Source of the DNA: Acidobacteriota bacterium
GTDB taxonomy: Bacteria; Acidobacteriota; Terriglobia; Terriglobales; Acidobacteriaceae
DNA length: 7,791 bases
Direction of reading: 5' to 3'
Assembly (NCBI GenBank): GCA_028873155.1
Contig: JAGWML010000145.1
Location: forward strand, 1 to 7,791
Numbering within the stretch: position 1 is the stretch's first letter; the number at the start of each line of letters is the position of its first letter. Below, one piece after another: positions 1-4,855 of this stretch. The translations under genes and the position numbers were made by a program. A model generated the notes under the pieces. It saw only the letters and a program-made list of their open reading frames with translations, searched no databases and was not told the DNA's origin.

Positions 1-50
1 CCTAGAAAAGCAATAAATCCCAAAGCTGCAAGTGGAAGACTAGTCCGCAT
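1..50 (-). CDS. 5' fragment of an unidentified gene, possibly membrane or secreted
   Basis: Only the first 16 codons lie in the window; the gene continues past the left edge. The ATG (48-50) is preceded by the strong Shine-Dalgarno AAAGGAG with a 6-nt gap. The visible peptide is MRTSLPLAALGFIAFL: a basic residue at position 2, then an almost uninterrupted hydrophobic run. That looks like the start of a signal peptide or a first membrane helix. The gene lies downstream of the RAYT gene on the same strand, with a degenerate REP hairpin between them. No family can be named from 16 residues. The call rests on the ribosome binding site plus the hydrophobic N-terminus, so a chance ORF remains possible. 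Confidence 0.5.
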   Translation of the reverse strand, partial: MRTSLPLAALGFIAFL

Positions 51-56
51 CGTGAA

Positions 57-63
57 CTCCTTT
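57..63 (-). promoter_or_regulatory. Shine-Dalgarno AAAGGAG of the left-edge gene
   Basis: The minus strand reads AAAGGAG, then six bases (TTCACG), then ATG. The motif and its spacing are near ideal and are the main reason for calling a gene start at position 50. Confidence 0.55.
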
Positions 64-81
64 ATTGGCGTCATCACGGGC

Positions 82-108
82 GGGTGGCCCCGATCTCTAG
101 TGAGAGAT
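82..108. repeat. degenerate REP hairpin, outer left copy
   Basis: The plus strand reads GGGTGGCCCCG followed by ATCTCT-AGTG-AGAGAT, a perfect 6-bp stem with a 4-nt loop. The GGGTG head and the C-run match the head of the intact copy at 122-156, and the orientation is the same. The arms have diverged and shortened. It sits between the RAYT stop codon and the ribosome binding site of the left-edge gene, so it may fold in a read-through transcript. It is probably a decayed member of the RAYT-linked repeat family. Confidence 0.5.
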
Positions 109-109
109 T

Positions 110-685
110 TCATTCAGTTGAGGGTGCCCCCGGTCCCTCGCCGTTGGGGACCGGGGAGGAAGAGCCGAGCTGCCGGTAACGCATCCACTCGGGCAGTTGC
201 CAGCCTCGCTCACGGGCTGTCCATTCCGATTCGATTTCCACGGTTCCGCGCATACCCGTTTGATAGTGACGGAAGCTCGAACCCTTCCAATCCTCTGGCT
301 TCTCCGTGAGTCCACGCCGCACAGGATTGCGATGAATGTAGCGTAGCTTCTCCACAAACTTCTCGTGCCCGGAGACATTGAAATCATAATCGTGCGCCTG
401 CCAGAAGGGCCTTTCCCGGCTCCGCATTGAGACGGAAAGCTTCAGGGCCTGAATCGCCTTGGATAAAAGCGCGCGCCTGGGCTCATTGACCAGAAGATGC
501 ACATGCTCCGGCATCACGACATAGCCGGCGGCCGCAAACAGATAACGCAGGCGAACGCGCTCCAGCGCGTCTTCAAAAAGTTCCATGGCCGCGGGCGGAG
601 ATAAGGAGGCCCGACGCCTATAACAACTGAAGGTAAGGAAGTGAAACTCCCCCGTTTGGTGATGACGGATGCGCTTGCCGTTCAT
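110..685 (-). CDS. REP-associated tyrosine transposase (RAYT, Y1_Tnp family)
   Basis: This 191-residue single-domain HUH-type nuclease would cut and rejoin single-stranded DNA at REP hairpins. The N-terminus (GEFHFLTFSCYRR, about residues 12-24) is typical of the family. The metal-binding HUH-type motif is H61-V-H63 within MPEHVHLLV. FWQAHDYDFNV (94-104) is the conserved stretch before the catalytic helix. The likely nucleophile is Y116 in LRYIHRNPVRRGL, followed by SSFRHY (136-141). All key residues are present and no frameshift is seen, so the gene appears intact. The ATG at 685 gives the expected family N-terminus, although no good Shine-Dalgarno precedes it, which suggests low expression. 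Inverted REP hairpins flank the gene on both sides, as in described REP/RAYT units. The last dozen or so codons (about residues 177-188) are read through the left REP, so the Gly/Pro-rich tail is probably not part of the enzyme fold. RAYTs are usually single-copy and domesticated rather than self-mobile insertion sequences. Confidence 0.93.
   Translation of the reverse strand: MNGKRIRHHQTGEFHFLTFSCYRRRASLSPPAAMELFEDALERVRLRYLFAAAGYVVMPEHVHLLVNEPRRALLSKAIQALKLSVSMRSRERPFWQAHDYDFNVSGHEKFVEKLRYIHRNPVRRGLTEKPEDWKGSSFRHYQTGMRGTVEIESEWTARERGWQLPEWMRYRQLGSSSPVPNGEGPGAPSTE
122..156. repeat. REP hairpin, inner left copy (overlaps RAYT 3' end)
   Basis: The plus strand reads the head GGGTGC, then the arm CCCCGGTCCC (128-137), a 9-nt loop, and the arm GGGACCGGGG (147-156): a perfect 10-bp stem. 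Its reverse complement matches the copy at 743-777 in 34 of 35 positions; the single difference is in the loop. The two copies therefore form an inverted pair around the RAYT gene. The repeat lies inside the coding sequence and supplies its last codons. Confidence 0.88.
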
Positions 686-742
686 TCAGTACGAGGATAC
701 GCCACTGGGGAATCCATCTCTGGTGGAGATAGAGGCTTCCAT

Positions 743-777
743 CCCCGGTCCCCAACTGCGAGGGACCGGGGGCACCC
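743..777. repeat. REP hairpin, inner right copy
   Basis: The arms CCCCGGTCCC (743-752) and GGGACCGGGG (762-771) form a perfect 10-bp stem around a 9-nt loop, followed by the tail GCACCC. It is inverted relative to the copy at 122-156, from which it differs by one loop base. It lies 57 bp upstream of the RAYT start codon. The flanks outside the GCACCC tail differ between copies, so the conserved unit is the stem-loop plus the GCACCC (read the other way, GGGTGC) side. Confidence 0.88.
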
Positions 778-787
778 GGCGTGAATT

Positions 788-819
788 CCCCGGTCTCAAA
801 AGCGAGACCGGGGGCACCC
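788..819. repeat. REP hairpin, outer right copy with compensatory changes
   Basis: The arms CCCCGGTCTC (788-797) and GAGACCGGGG (804-813) form a 10-bp stem with a 6-nt loop, again followed by GCACCC. Relative to the copy at 743-777, one base in each arm has changed so that pairing is kept (C to T on one side, G to A on the other). This is covariation in favour of a functional hairpin. It lies in direct orientation 10 bp from its neighbour, forming a REP doublet. Confidence 0.87.
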
Positions 820-825
820 GGCAGA

Positions 826-901
826 CGCCATGAATGGGGCAGCCAATTCTGTGGCTGGGAAAAGCAGAGCCGGGTTGAGTGGGCCACCCGGATGGATGGC
901 G
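826..901 (-). other. foldable segment just past the dehydrogenase gene, possible terminator
   Basis: Three nested inverted repeats fill this stretch. An outer stem CGCCAT (826-831) / ATGGCG (896-901) encloses two hairpins: CAGCCA (840-845) / TGGCTG (852-857) and CCGGGT (870-875) / ACCCGG (886-891). Read on the minus strand it begins 11 nt after the dehydrogenase stop codon. The first hairpin in that direction is followed by CTCTGCTTTTCC, so it could act as a modest intrinsic terminator. Words such as GGGCCACCC and ATGGGGC resemble repeats at 7332-7472, so a decayed intergenic repeat is an alternative reading. Confidence 0.4.
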
Positions 902-912
902 CGTGAGATTCC

Positions 913-1929
913 TTAGCTGACGTCGATCATGATTTTGGTGAAGCGGGCGGGGTCGCTGTCCCATGCAGCGAAGATGGCGGGCGCCTCTGCGATAGGGACG
1001 GTGTGTGTGACGGCGTCTTCAACGGGGAAGCGGCGCTCCTCCAGCATGCGGATGACGGCGCGGAAGTCTTCAGGCTGCGCGTTGCGCGAGCCGAGGATGT
1101 CGAGTTCCTTCTGGACGAAGAGGCGTGTTTCATAGGCGACGTGTTCTTTGGCGTAGCCAATGTAGACGACGCGGCCGGTGAAGGCGACCTCTTCGACGGC
1201 GGCACGAAAGGTCTGCGGAAGGCCGATGGCTTCAATGATGACGTCGGGACCGCGGCCGCCGGTGAGCTCGGCGAGGCGGGCGTGGAGATCTTCGCGGGCG
1301 GTGTTGATGAGGTAGACGGCTCCGGCTTTTTGCGCGGTGGCGAGCTTGGCATCGTCGAGGTCGACACCGATGACAGTGGCTCCGCGAAAGGCTGCACCGG
1401 CGACTGCGCCGAGGCCGACGCCGCCGCAGCCGATGATGGCGACGATCTCCTCTGGGGCGACGCGGCCACGCGCAGCGGCGTGGAAGCCGACGGTGAGCGG
1501 CTCGACGAGGCAGAGTTCCTTGAGGCTGAGGCTGGCGCTGTAGAGGCGCGAGGCGGGCGCGGTGATGTATTCGGTGAGCGCGCCGTCGCGCTGGACGCCG
1601 AGGGTCTGGTTGAACTGGCAGGCGTTGGCGCGGCCGCGCAGGCAGGCGGGGCAGTTGCCGCAGTTGGAGTAAGGCGAGAGGGTGACTTCCATGCCCGCGG
1701 CCCACTGGGGGTGAGCGGGATTCGGCTCGACGACCGTGGCTGCGACTTCGTGGCCGGGAATGCGCGGGAAGGTGATGAGCGGATTGCGGCCACGGTATGA
1801 GTTGAGATCGCTGCCGCAGAGGCCGACCTTGTGGACGCGGAGGAGGATGTCGTCGCCGGTGGCGGAAGCGGGTTCTGGAATGGAGTGGATGTCGGCCTGA
1901 CCGGGCGCTTCAAGAACAAGGGCTTTCAT
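913..1929 (-). CDS. zinc-dependent MDR dehydrogenase, L-galactonate/RspB-like
   Basis: This 338-residue cytosolic, NAD(P)-dependent medium-chain dehydrogenase is of normal length for the family. Catalytic-zinc residues are C38 (GLCGSD), H60/E61 (PGHE) and E143 (VEPL). The structural zinc loop has C90, C93, C96 and C104. The Rossmann motif GCGGVG spans 167-172, and D190 at the end of the second strand suggests NAD preference. GSRNAQPEDF (280-289) closely resembles GSRNATPEDF as I recall it in E. coli L-galactonate oxidoreductase (LgoD/YjjN), and the overall layout fits the LgoD/RspB subgroup. The start at 1929 was chosen over an upstream in-frame start because AGGAGA lies 7 nt before it and MKALVL is a typical MDR beginning. 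The gene diverges from uxaA, so an aldonate/ketouronate substrate, for example L-galactonate to tagaturonate or altronate-tagaturonate interconversion, is inferred. The family is secure; the substrate is not. Confidence 0.9.
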   Translation of the reverse strand: MKALVLEAPGQADIHSIPEPASATGDDILLRVHKVGLCGSDLNSYRGRNPLITFPRIPGHEVAATVVEPNPAHPQWAAGMEVTLSPYSNCGNCPACLRGRANACQFNQTLGVQRDGALTEYITAPASRLYSASLSLKELCLVEPLTVGFHAAARGRVAPEEIVAIIGCGGVGLGAVAGAAFRGATVIGVDLDDAKLATAQKAGAVYLINTAREDLHARLAELTGGRGPDVIIEAIGLPQTFRAAVEEVAFTGRVVYIGYAKEHVAYETRLFVQKELDILGSRNAQPEDFRAVIRMLEERRFPVEDAVTHTVPIAEAPAIFAAWDSDPARFTKIMIDVS

Positions 1930-2050
1930 GCGGGCGTCTCCTGCGACGGAAGAAAAATAAAGGAACGAAAAGTTGATGATACGGCGGGGCATGGATCGCA
2001 CGCGAGAACGGCGTGGCCGAGGCAGCGATGTGAGGTTGTATGCTGGCAAG

Positions 2051-2065
2051 GGTGGTAAGACCACC
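2051..2065. promoter_or_regulatory. GntR/FadR-type operator in the divergent promoter region
   Basis: GGTGGTAAGACCACC is a perfect 6+3+6 palindrome containing TGGT-N3-ACCA, the known core of operators bound by FadR-subfamily GntR regulators such as FadR, PdhR and LldR. A second half-site-like TGGCAAG lies just upstream (2044-2050), in direct repeat with TGGTAAG. The palindrome ends 25 bp before the uxaA start. It would overlap the transcription start if TATGCT (2039-2044) is the -10 box, a layout that suits repression relieved by a sugar-acid inducer. No clear -35 box was found. The rest of the 161-bp divergent region (1930-2090) shows no other convincing site. The regulator gene is not in the window. 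Confidence 0.6.
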
Positions 2066-2090
2066 GTAGGCGCGTTCCAGAAGGAGCACG

Positions 2091-3716
2091 ATGGCGGAGA
2101 GCGTACTGCAGATCGATCCCCGGGATAACGTGGTGGTGGCGCTGACGCCGCTGACTGCGGGCAGTGAAGTGACGTACGGCGCGTCGACGGTGCGCGTGGC
2201 AGAGGCGGTTCCTGCGAAGCACAAGGTGGCGCTGGCGGAACTCAAGCCGGGCGATGTGATCCGCATGTACGGCATGGTGGTAGGCGAAGCGACGGCGCCG
2301 ATTGCGCGCGGGTCGCGACTGACGCAGCGGAATGTGCGGCATCGCACGGAGGCCTACACGGCGACGCGACACCCGGCAACGTATCACCTGCCGGATGCTT
2401 CGTCGTGGGCGGGACGCACTTTCATGGGCTACCACCGCGCGAATGGGCAGGTGGGCACGCGCAACTACTGGCTGGTGCTGCCGCTGGTCTTCTGTGAAAA
2501 CCGCAACGTGGAACAGATGCGGGATGCCCTGGAGGAAGAGCTGGGATATGGAAGCGAGCGGAGCAGCTATCGCCAGCATGTGCGGGGACTGGTGGCGCGG
2601 CGCGCGGGCAACGGCGCGGAAGAAGCGAAGCCGGCGCGGGAAGAGCGCGTGTTTCAGCATCTGGACGGGATACGGTTTTTGACGCACCAGGGCGGTTGCG
2701 GCGGAACGCGAGAGGATGCGCGGGCGCTGTGCGGGCTGCTGGCCGGATACATTCATCACCCCAACGTGGCGGGCGCGACAGTGCTGAGCCTGGGCTGCCA
2801 GAATGCGCAGGCTTCAATGCTGATGGAGGAACTGGAAAGGCGCGATCCCAAGAGGACGAAGCCGGTGCTGGTTTTCGACCAGCAGAAGACCGGACGCGAG
2901 AGCGTGCTGATGGCGCGCGCGCTGAATGAAACTTTTGCCGCGCTGGAAAAGGCAGATGGCGCGCGGCGCGCGGTGGCTCCGCTGGCCGCGCTGACGGTGG
3001 GATTGAAGTGCGGAGGGTCGGATGGGTTCAGCGGAATCTCGGCGAATCCGATGATCGGATATTTGTCGGACATTCTGGGTGAGCTGGGCGGCACGACGCT
3101 GCTGAGCGAATTTCCTGAGCTGCATGGCGTGGAGCAGGAGCTGATCAACCGGTGCGCGACGGATGCGCTGGCGCAGAGGTTCTATGAACTGATGCAGGCG
3201 TATGCGGCGCGAGCGCGGGCGGTGCATTCGGGCTTTGAGATGAATCCGTCGCCGGGAAATATTGAGGACGGTCTGATTACGGATGCGATCAAGTCCGCCG
3301 GCGCGGCGCGCAAGGGCGGCGTGGCGCCGGTGAAGGACGTGCTGGATTTTCCCGAGTATGCAACGACGCCGGGGCTGAACCTGCTGTGCACGCCGGGCAA
3401 CGATGTGGAAGCAGTGACGGCGCAGACAGGCGCGGGCGCAAGCCTGGTGCTCTTCACGACCGGGCTGGGAACGCCGACGGGGAATCCGATTGCGCCGGTG
3501 GTGAAGATTGCAACGAACTCGGCGCTGGCGGCGCGGATGGACGACATCATCGACTTTGACGCGGGCGGGATTGTGACGGGGGAGACGACGATTCCGGAGT
3601 GCGCGGGCAGGCTGATGGAGTTGTGCATTGAAGTGGCGAGTGGCGAGCGGCATACGAAGGCGGAGCTGCTGGGGCAGAACGACTTCATTCCGTGGAAGCG
3701 GGGCGTCTCGCTCTAG
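2091..3716 (+). CDS. uxaA: altronate dehydratase (long form)
   Basis: This 541-residue enzyme is predicted to dehydrate D-altronate to 2-keto-3-deoxygluconate in galacturonate catabolism; the family is iron-dependent and cytosolic. Residues 1 to about 85 form the N-terminal SAF-type domain (DNVVVAL, KHKVAL, YGMVVGEA). The catalytic part starts at GYHRANGQVGTRNYW (113-127). Family landmarks follow: GGCGGTRED (201-209), LGCQNAQ (234-240), KCGGSDGFSGISANP (306-320), NPSPGN (385-390), TPGLNLL (426-432), KIATNS (472-477) and IDFDAG (487-492). It ends in WKRGVSL, like the C-terminus recalled for E. coli UxaA. It is about 45 residues longer than the E. coli protein (about 495), mostly between C135 and C203. 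The ATG has AAGGAG 4 nt upstream, a rather tight gap. The divergent dehydrogenase and the shared operator support a sugar-acid role. Related UxaA-family hydrolases act on galactarate and other aldonates, so the exact substrate is inferred. Confidence 0.92.
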   Translation: MAESVLQIDPRDNVVVALTPLTAGSEVTYGASTVRVAEAVPAKHKVALAELKPGDVIRMYGMVVGEATAPIARGSRLTQRNVRHRTEAYTATRHPATYHLPDASSWAGRTFMGYHRANGQVGTRNYWLVLPLVFCENRNVEQMRDALEEELGYGSERSSYRQHVRGLVARRAGNGAEEAKPAREERVFQHLDGIRFLTHQGGCGGTREDARALCGLLAGYIHHPNVAGATVLSLGCQNAQASMLMEELERRDPKRTKPVLVFDQQKTGRESVLMARALNETFAALEKADGARRAVAPLAALTVGLKCGGSDGFSGISANPMIGYLSDILGELGGTTLLSEFPELHGVEQELINRCATDALAQRFYELMQAYAARARAVHSGFEMNPSPGNIEDGLITDAIKSAGAARKGGVAPVKDVLDFPEYATTPGLNLLCTPGNDVEAVTAQTGAGASLVLFTTGLGTPTGNPIAPVVKIATNSALAARMDDIIDFDAGGIVTGETTIPECAGRLMELCIEVASGERHTKAELLGQNDFIPWKRGVSL

Positions 3717-3735
3717 GCCGCGGGCGCCCGTGGTC
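3716..3735. terminator. GC-rich palindrome between convergent genes, possible weak bidirectional terminator
   Basis: The 27-bp gap between the stop codons of uxaA and rsmE is nearly filled by an imperfect palindrome centred on GGGCGCCC (3722-3729), which extends with two G-T mispairs to 3716-3735. Its position fits a shared terminator for two converging transcripts. No T-run follows on either side, so it would not be a canonical intrinsic terminator. Confidence 0.3.
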
Positions 3736-3743
3736 GGCGAGCC

Positions 3744-4475
3744 TCATTCCAAAAACGAAGCGACGATGGACAGGGCCGCGATGGCGGCGGTTTCTGCGCG
3801 GAGGATGCGCGGGCCGAGCGAGACGGCGCGCCATCCGTTGGCGTCAAAGAGCGCCTCTTCATTCGGGGCCCATCCGCCCTCAGGCCCAATGGCGAGATGG
3901 AAGGACGGCATCTCATCCGCGCTGGATTCCATGGTCTGTTCGAGGGCATTGCGCAGAGTGGTGGAGCGCTCCTGCTCGGCGAGGACGAGGCGCACGGCGG
4001 TGGGCGGCGCCGCGACGAGGACGTTGAGCGGCTGTGGATCATGAATGACGGGAACGTCGGAGCGGCGACATTGCTGCGCGGATTCATGTGCAATGCGACG
4101 CCAGCGCTCGGCGCGTTTGGTTGCGGCCTGCGCGAGATGCTTCTCAGTGCGACGCGCGATGGCGGGAGCGATGGCGGAGACGCCGAGCTCGGTGGCTTTC
4201 TCGATGGCCCACTCCATGTGATCGAACTTGTAGACCGCCATGACCAAAGTTATGGGCAGGGCGGGATCGGCTTCGACTTCAGCGATGAGATTGAAGCGGA
4301 CCTCGTCGGGAGAGACGGCCGCGACCTCGGCATGAAAGACGTGACCGCCGGCGACGACGTCGGCTTCAACGCCGGGTTGAGCACGAAGGACACGCGCGAG
4401 ATGCTCGGCCTGCGCTCCGGTGATGGTGGCGGTAGCTTCGTCCCAGTGTTCGGCGATCCAGCGGCGTCGTGTCAT
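3744..4475 (-). CDS. rsmE: 16S rRNA (uracil-1498-N3)-methyltransferase
   Basis: This 243-residue SPOUT-class methyltransferase uses S-adenosylmethionine to methylate N3 of U1498 (E. coli numbering) in 16S rRNA, near the decoding centre. The N-terminal PUA-like domain (about residues 1-70) begins MTRRRW, with HLARVLR (25-31). The knotted domain contains KFDHMEWAIEKATELGV (83-99), ESAQQCRRSDVP (131-142), and the two trefoil-knot motifs: AIGPEGGW (195-202) and LGPRILRAETA (220-230). Length and motif order are normal. The ATG at 4475 is preferred over an in-frame TTG at 4484 because it fits the usual N-terminus; neither has a strong Shine-Dalgarno. The gene converges on uxaA and is separated from the upstream mini-gene by a strong terminator, so it probably has its own promoter within 4476-4557, where no clear -35/-10 pair stands out. 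Confidence 0.93.
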   Translation of the reverse strand: MTRRRWIAEHWDEATATITGAQAEHLARVLRAQPGVEADVVAGGHVFHAEVAAVSPDEVRFNLIAEVEADPALPITLVMAVYKFDHMEWAIEKATELGVSAIAPAIARRTEKHLAQAATKRAERWRRIAHESAQQCRRSDVPVIHDPQPLNVLVAAPPTAVRLVLAEQERSTTLRNALEQTMESSADEMPSFHLAIGPEGGWAPNEEALFDANGWRAVSLGPRILRAETAAIAALSIVASFLE

Positions 4476-4496
4476 GGCAGGCAATCCGTGTAAAAC

Positions 4497-4511
4497 AACT
4501 GATGTTCAGTT
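4497..4511. promoter_or_regulatory. 15-nt palindrome upstream of rsmE
   Basis: AACTGA-TGT-TCAGTT is a perfect 6+3+6 inverted repeat, 21 bp upstream of the rsmE start. It is AT-rich relative to its surroundings, which suits a protein-binding site better than an RNA hairpin. No regulator family is recognised, and chance occurrence cannot be excluded. A separate small hairpin, ACCCGC (4513-4518) / GCGGGT (4526-4531), lies next to it. Confidence 0.3.
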
Positions 4512-4557
4512 TACCCGCATGAACAGCGGGTTTGCGGTGTTGCCGGACACAGGGCGC

Positions 4558-4597
4558 AAAAACACTTCGGGGGACGCTGGAAGCGTCCCCCGAAGTG
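4558..4597 (-). terminator. strong intrinsic terminator of the Lys/Ala mini-gene
   Basis: The arms CACTTCGGGGGACGCT (4563-4578) and AGCGTCCCCCGAAGTG (4582-4597) form a perfect 16-bp stem with a 3-nt loop. On the minus strand the stem is followed at once by five T residues (4562-4558) and then GCG. It begins 23 nt after the stop codon of the mini-gene. This is the strongest terminator in the window and isolates the mini-gene transcript from rsmE. On the plus strand only a weak CTTTT follows, so its main direction is minus. Confidence 0.88.
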
Positions 4598-4620
4598 CTG
4601 CCTTTTGGTTGGTTGACCCG

Positions 4621-4692
4621 TTACTTCTTCTTCGCGGCTTTCTTCGCGGCCTTCTTCGCGGGTGCCTTCTTGGCTGCTTTCTTGGTTGCCAT
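4621..4692 (-). CDS. 23-residue Lys/Ala-rich mini-protein, histone H1 tail-like
   Basis: The peptide starts MATKKAAKKAPAKK, continues with two more AAKK units, and ends in a further K. Eleven of 23 residues are Lys and nine are Ala, with one Pro, one Thr and no acidic or aromatic residue. This composition is that of histone H1 C-terminal tails and bacterial H1-like nucleoid proteins, so binding of DNA, RNA or another polyanion is inferred. No folded domain accompanies it. The Shine-Dalgarno AGGGAGA lies 8 nt before the ATG. A sigma70-type promoter with a perfect -35 lies 63 bp upstream, and a strong terminator starts 23 nt downstream. Lys codons alternate AAG and AAA and Ala codons alternate GCA, GCC and GCG, so the repeats are not exact DNA copies. 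This suggests selection on the peptide rather than simple microsatellite slippage. Function is unknown. Confidence 0.75.
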   Translation of the reverse strand: MATKKAAKKAPAKKAAKKAAKKK

Positions 4693-4716
4693 TTGCCTAT
4701 TCTCCCTTTTCGATGG

Positions 4717-4745
4717 GTTGCATCGATGCTGCAACGTGAATTGCA
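4717..4745 (-). promoter_or_regulatory. structured leader with mutually exclusive stems
   Basis: Three short complementary words lie in the predicted 5' leader of the mini-gene: GTTGCA (4717-4722), TGCAAC (4730-4735) and TTGCA (4741-4745). The middle word can pair with either neighbour, giving two alternative hairpins upstream of the ribosome binding site. This could tune RNA stability or translation. The stems are only 5-6 bp, so this is tentative and no known riboswitch class is recognised. Confidence 0.3.
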
Positions 4746-4754
4746 GTTGAGGAA

Positions 4755-4783
4755 TGTATAGATTCACGAATGCTCAGTGTCAA
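4755..4783 (-). promoter_or_regulatory. sigma70-type promoter of the mini-gene
   Basis: On the minus strand a perfect TTGACA (4783-4778) is followed by a 17-bp spacer and TATACA (4760-4755). A run of seven T residues (minus strand, 4785-4791) just upstream resembles an UP element. Transcription would start near 4748, leaving a leader of about 55 nt. This is the best promoter match in the window and implies substantial constitutive expression. Confidence 0.75.
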
Positions 4784-4855
4784 GAAAAAAACGCACGGAG
4801 AGTGGAAAAAGTGGCAACAATTATTTTCGCAATGCGAGCGCGATGCAGTGAAGAG

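Noticed and set aside
714..735. ATCTC-TGGTG-GAGAT hairpin upstream of the RAYT gene as a fifth REP copy
   Set aside because: The stem is only 5 bp and it lacks the GGGTGC/GCACCC side shared by the other copies.
82..819. CRISPR-like array formed by the hairpin repeats
   Set aside because: Repeats are few, inverted rather than direct across the unit, separated by a gene, and have no regular spacers or cas genes nearby.
1003..1800. Long plus-strand ORF (265 codons) opposite the dehydrogenase gene
   Set aside because: It is an antisense shadow of a well-supported MDR gene in high-GC DNA, with low-complexity Gly/Ala/Asp translation and no recognisable motif.
1926..2759. Minus-strand ORF (277 codons) covering the uxaA start and the divergent promoter
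   Set aside because: It is the shadow of uxaA, with an Arg/His-rich translation and no motif, and it would run across the promoter region.
4621..4692. Reading the CTT/CTTC-rich tract as a simple-sequence repeat only
   Set aside because: Codons vary synonymously while the Lys/Ala pattern is kept, and promoter, ribosome binding site and terminator are correctly placed on the minus strand, so a coding reading explains more.
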